Assembly (NCBI GenBank): GCA_030596265.1
Contig: JAUVKM010000014.1
Span: 1-16,825 of the forward strand
Origin: Candidatus Cloacimonadota bacterium
GTDB lineage: Bacteria > Cloacimonadota > Cloacimonadia > Cloacimonadales > TCS61
Length of the DNA: 16,825 nucleotides
Direction of reading: 5' to 3'
In this document: positions 14,789 through 16,825 of the stretch, piece by piece
How the letters are laid out: each line of letters opens with the position of its first letter
How positions within the stretch are numbered: position 1 is the stretch's first letter
The notes under the pieces: model-generated
Seen by the model: the letters and a program-made list of their open reading frames with translations, nothing else
Database searches by the model: none
Told to the model about the DNA's origin: nothing
Made by a program: the position numbers and the translations under genes

Positions 14789-14815
14789 TACATATCTAAG
14801 TAAATAAATATAAAT

Positions 14816-14845
14816 TGTGTGCATCCTGCTTGCAGGGTGCACACA
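14816..14845. terminator. Strong hairpin between the OmpA-type gene and mscS
   Basis: Arms TGTGTGCATCCTGC (14816-14829) and GCAGGGTGCACACA (14832-14845) pair along their whole length with one T/G wobble, closing on a CTTG-type turn. It begins 28 bp after the OmpA-family stop and ends 19 bp before the mscS ATG. The bases after it are TAAAAATT, not a T run. It may be a processing or attenuation element, or a dispersed palindrome, rather than a full terminator. Its closeness to the mscS ribosome binding site could let it influence mscS expression. Confidence 0.55.
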
Positions 14846-14864
14846 TAAAAATTAGGAGAATATT

Positions 14865-15671
14865 ATGGAGCAATTGTTAGATAAGTTAATTGAATGGGGA
14901 GCTACTTTTGGCATAAAGATAATTGCAGCTGTTGCCATTTTAATTATTGGACGCATGGTTGCAAAAATTTTGCAAAAATTGATTATAAAGGTAATGGATA
15001 AAAAGAATGTAGATAAAACTATCTCATCTTTTGCCTCATCGATGGTTTTTAGTGCTTTATACATATTTGTAATTCTGGCTGCTCTTTCGCAAGTTGGTAT
15101 TCAAACAACCTCATTTATGGCAATTATTGGTGCAGCAGGCTTGGCAATTGGTCTGGCTCTGCAGGGTTCACTTTCCAATTTTGCTTCCGGATTATTAATA
15201 ATCCTCTTCAGACCTTTTAAATTGGATGACTATGTAGAAGCCGGCGGTGTATCCGGTAGCATAAGTAAGATCAGTGTATTTACAACTGATATCAATACGG
15301 TGGATAACAAAAAGATCATTGTACCCAATGCACAGATCATGAACGGCACAATTACAAATTATACAGCAGAAAAGACAAGACGCGTTGATCTGACCTTCGG
15401 TGTAGGCTATGAGGCTGATATAAGTAAGGTCAAAGATATACTGAACAAGATAATCAATGAACATGAGTTGATCTTGAAAGATCCAGAACCTTTTGTTAGA
15501 TTAGGAAATCTGGGTGACAGTTCAATCGATTTCACTGTTCGTGTCTGGAGTAAAACTGAAGATTATTGGACTGTTCATTTTGATCTGATCGAGAGTGCAA
15601 AAGAAGAATTTGATAAAGCAAATATAAGCATCCCATATCCACAGATGGATGTTCACATGATCAAAGAATAA
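14865..15671 (+). CDS. mscS: Small-conductance mechanosensitive channel, MscS family
   Basis: This 268-aa protein has three transmembrane segments: TM1 about 17-38, TM2 about 58-80, and the pore helix TM3 about 84-115 with the Gly/Ala-rich pattern GAAGLAIGLALQGSLSNFASGLLI that packs the MscS pore. The beta domain (about 117-170, RPFKLDDYVEAGG...GSISKISVFTTDINTVDNKKIIVPNAQI) and a C-terminal alpha/beta domain follow. E. coli MscS has 286 residues, so the length is normal and this is a minimal member. It forms a heptameric inner-membrane channel that opens under membrane tension to release solutes in hypo-osmotic shock. TAGGAGA precedes the ATG. It is followed after 10 nt by the DUF3996-like gene, suggesting co-transcription. 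Confidence 0.95.
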   Translation: MEQLLDKLIEWGATFGIKIIAAVAILIIGRMVAKILQKLIIKVMDKKNVDKTISSFASSMVFSALYIFVILAALSQVGIQTTSFMAIIGAAGLAIGLALQGSLSNFASGLLIILFRPFKLDDYVEAGGVSGSISKISVFTTDINTVDNKKIIVPNAQIMNGTITNYTAEKTRRVDLTFGVGYEADISKVKDILNKIINEHELILKDPEPFVRLGNLGDSSIDFTVRVWSKTEDYWTVHFDLIESAKEEFDKANISIPYPQMDVHMIKE

Positions 15672-15681
15672 GGTAGAAAAA

Positions 15682-16128
15682 ATGAAAAGGACAATCTTAG
15701 TATTGATTGTAATTGCTGCAACTGTTGGATTATTTGCCCAGAGTTCAGGACTGGGAGCAGGAATTATAGTAGGTGAGCCGACAGGGATCAGTTTTAAGTA
15801 TTGGACAGGTAAGCTTTCTGCATTTGACGGAGCTATAGCCTGGTCTTTTGGAAAAGAGGATGCCATGCATCTTCATGCTGACATGTTATGGCATAATCCT
15901 GACCTGATTGCAGTTTCACAAGGTTCTCTACCAGTCTATTATGGCCTTGGTGTCAGGATCAAGCTGGAAGATAAATCAAAGTTAGGAGTTCGTATCCCCG
16001 TGGGAATAGCTTATCAATTTGTGGAAGCACCATTTGATATATTCTTAGAAATCGTACCTCTGCTTGACCTGGTACCGGCAACAGACTTTGGCTTAAATGC
16101 AGCAATTGGTGTAAGATATTTCTTTTAA
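15682..16128 (+). CDS. DUF3996-like small outer-membrane/periplasmic protein
   Basis: This 148-aa protein has a clear signal peptide (MKRTILVLIVIAATVGLFAQ, cleavage near 19-20). The mature part consists of amphipathic beta strands and ends in RYFF, the terminal aromatic usual for outer-membrane barrels. GAGIIVGEPTGISFKYWTG near the N terminus and VPLLDLVPATDFGLNAAIGVRYFF at the C terminus match what I know of DUF3996, a small barrel-like family. No function is established. The start is the ATG 10 nt after the mscS stop with a weak AAGG site. It probably belongs to the same transcript as mscS and the next gene. Confidence 0.78.
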   Translation: MKRTILVLIVIAATVGLFAQSSGLGAGIIVGEPTGISFKYWTGKLSAFDGAIAWSFGKEDAMHLHADMLWHNPDLIAVSQGSLPVYYGLGVRIKLEDKSKLGVRIPVGIAYQFVEAPFDIFLEIVPLLDLVPATDFGLNAAIGVRYFF

Positions 16129-16149
16129 CAGAATATAATAGGAGATAAA

Positions 16150-16825
16150 ATGAAAAAAATAACTTTAATTTTGGTGGTTATGATTTTAGCTGCAGGGTTA
16201 ATGGCAGAAGATTGGAACATGGCTGCTGATCTTTCGCTTACAATGAATCAAAATGCTTACAGCGATAATTGGGCTGGTGAGGAGAGAGGTTCGATTTCAT
16301 GGGTATTCAACGCAAATTTCTTAGCGGAAAAACAATTAACAGCAAAAGTTCACAATAAGAACACACTTAAACTGGCTTTTGGTCAAACCCACACACAAAT
16401 GGTAGATGAAATGGGAGAAAAATCTTGGGCAAAACCGGATAAATCTACAGATTTGGTCGATTTTGAATCGATGTTCCGTTTTACACTCGGTGCTTTTGTA
16501 GATCCTTTTGCCAGCTTCAGGGATGAATCACAGTTTTTGGATGAAAGTGAAGAAAAAACAAAAACATTCAATCCGAATACTACAACAGAAACTTTTGGTA
16601 TTGCTAAAGTATTTATTATGGATGATACACAGGAATTGAGCACTCGTCTTGGCGCAGCGTTCAAACAGTATTTTGACGGTAATCTTGATGATAATACAAA
16701 TGATGACGGTGTGGAATTTGTAGGTATTTACACTAAACCGTTTAAAGATAATATGATCAAATATTCTACAAATCTGAATCTTTATAAACCTATTGTTTAT
16801 TCTGAATCGGAAAGCATAGAAGGAA
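16150..16825 (+). CDS. DUF3078-like exported protein, C-terminally cut by the window edge
   Basis: An open frame of 225 codons without a stop starts at the ATG at 16150, preceded by a good AGGAGA site, and reaches the edge. It opens with a signal peptide (MKKITLILVVMILAAGLMA). The mature start (DWNMAADLSLTMNQNAYSDN, then WAGEERGSISWVFNANF) resembles DUF3078, a family of predicted outer-membrane beta-barrel proteins in Bacteroidetes and relatives: SLTxNxxSDNWxGGExGSISW is its recognisable opening. The remainder alternates hydrophobic and polar residues as in barrel strands. It follows the DUF3996-like gene by 21 nt. Function is unknown. Confidence 0.8.
   Translation, partial: MKKITLILVVMILAAGLMAEDWNMAADLSLTMNQNAYSDNWAGEERGSISWVFNANFLAEKQLTAKVHNKNTLKLAFGQTHTQMVDEMGEKSWAKPDKSTDLVDFESMFRFTLGAFVDPFASFRDESQFLDESEEKTKTFNPNTTTETFGIAKVFIMDDTQELSTRLGAAFKQYFDGNLDDNTNDDGVEFVGIYTKPFKDNMIKYSTNLNLYKPIVYSESESIEG

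Overview
The window is AT-rich bacterial DNA with Gram-negative envelope genes: an OmpA-type porin, DUF3996- and DUF3078-like outer-membrane proteins, an MscS channel, and a large exported enzyme ending in an FlgD-like/type IX sorting-type tail (NYPNPFNPSTTISF...GIYFIKL...KIMLLK). That tail, the NtrC variant with GSFTDA, and the overall gene style fit the FCB superphylum, most likely Candidatus Cloacimonadota or a relative. This placement is inferred from protein style only. No rRNA, tRNA, CRISPR array or intact insertion sequence is visible. No stretch over 300 bases lacks a gene or gene remnant.

Region 1 (1-3040): the first 29 codons of a periplasmic adaptor of an ABC-type efflux system run leftward off the edge. 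Divergent from it is a two-component pair: an NtrC-type sigma-54 activator and an overlapping NtrY-like membrane histidine kinase. The spacer holds a near-perfect sigma-54 promoter facing the adaptor and, about 100 bp upstream of its predicted start, a 40-bp imperfect palindrome placed like an NtrC enhancer. The simplest reading is that kinase and regulator switch on the efflux operon.

Region 2 (3041-9797, leftward): a DNA N6-adenine methyltransferase (1001 aa), then a PD-(D/E)XK nuclease-like protein (242 aa), then tldD and tldE (pmbA), all with gaps of at most 11 nt or overlaps. The methyltransferase/nuclease pair looks like a two-gene restriction-modification or related defence module. It is clearly more AT-rich than tldD/tldE, which suggests acquisition. 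The tldD Shine-Dalgarno overlaps the nuclease stop codon. Two 21-bp direct repeats at a 32-bp period lie just upstream of the methyltransferase. A hairpin ends the region between the convergent kinase and tldE genes.

Region 3 (9798-13126, leftward): a multidomain exported metallophosphoesterase (OB-like, cohesin-like, calcineurin-like phosphoesterase, sorting tail), then tag (3-methyladenine DNA glycosylase I). The tag frame is intact and keeps its zinc and active-site residues, except for an in-frame TGA at codon 3, so it is called a pseudogene.

Region 4 (13127-16825, rightward): an OmpA-family protein with calcium-binding thrombospondin type 3-like repeats, then MscS, a DUF3996-like protein and a DUF3078-like protein (cut by the edge), in a compact envelope gene cluster.
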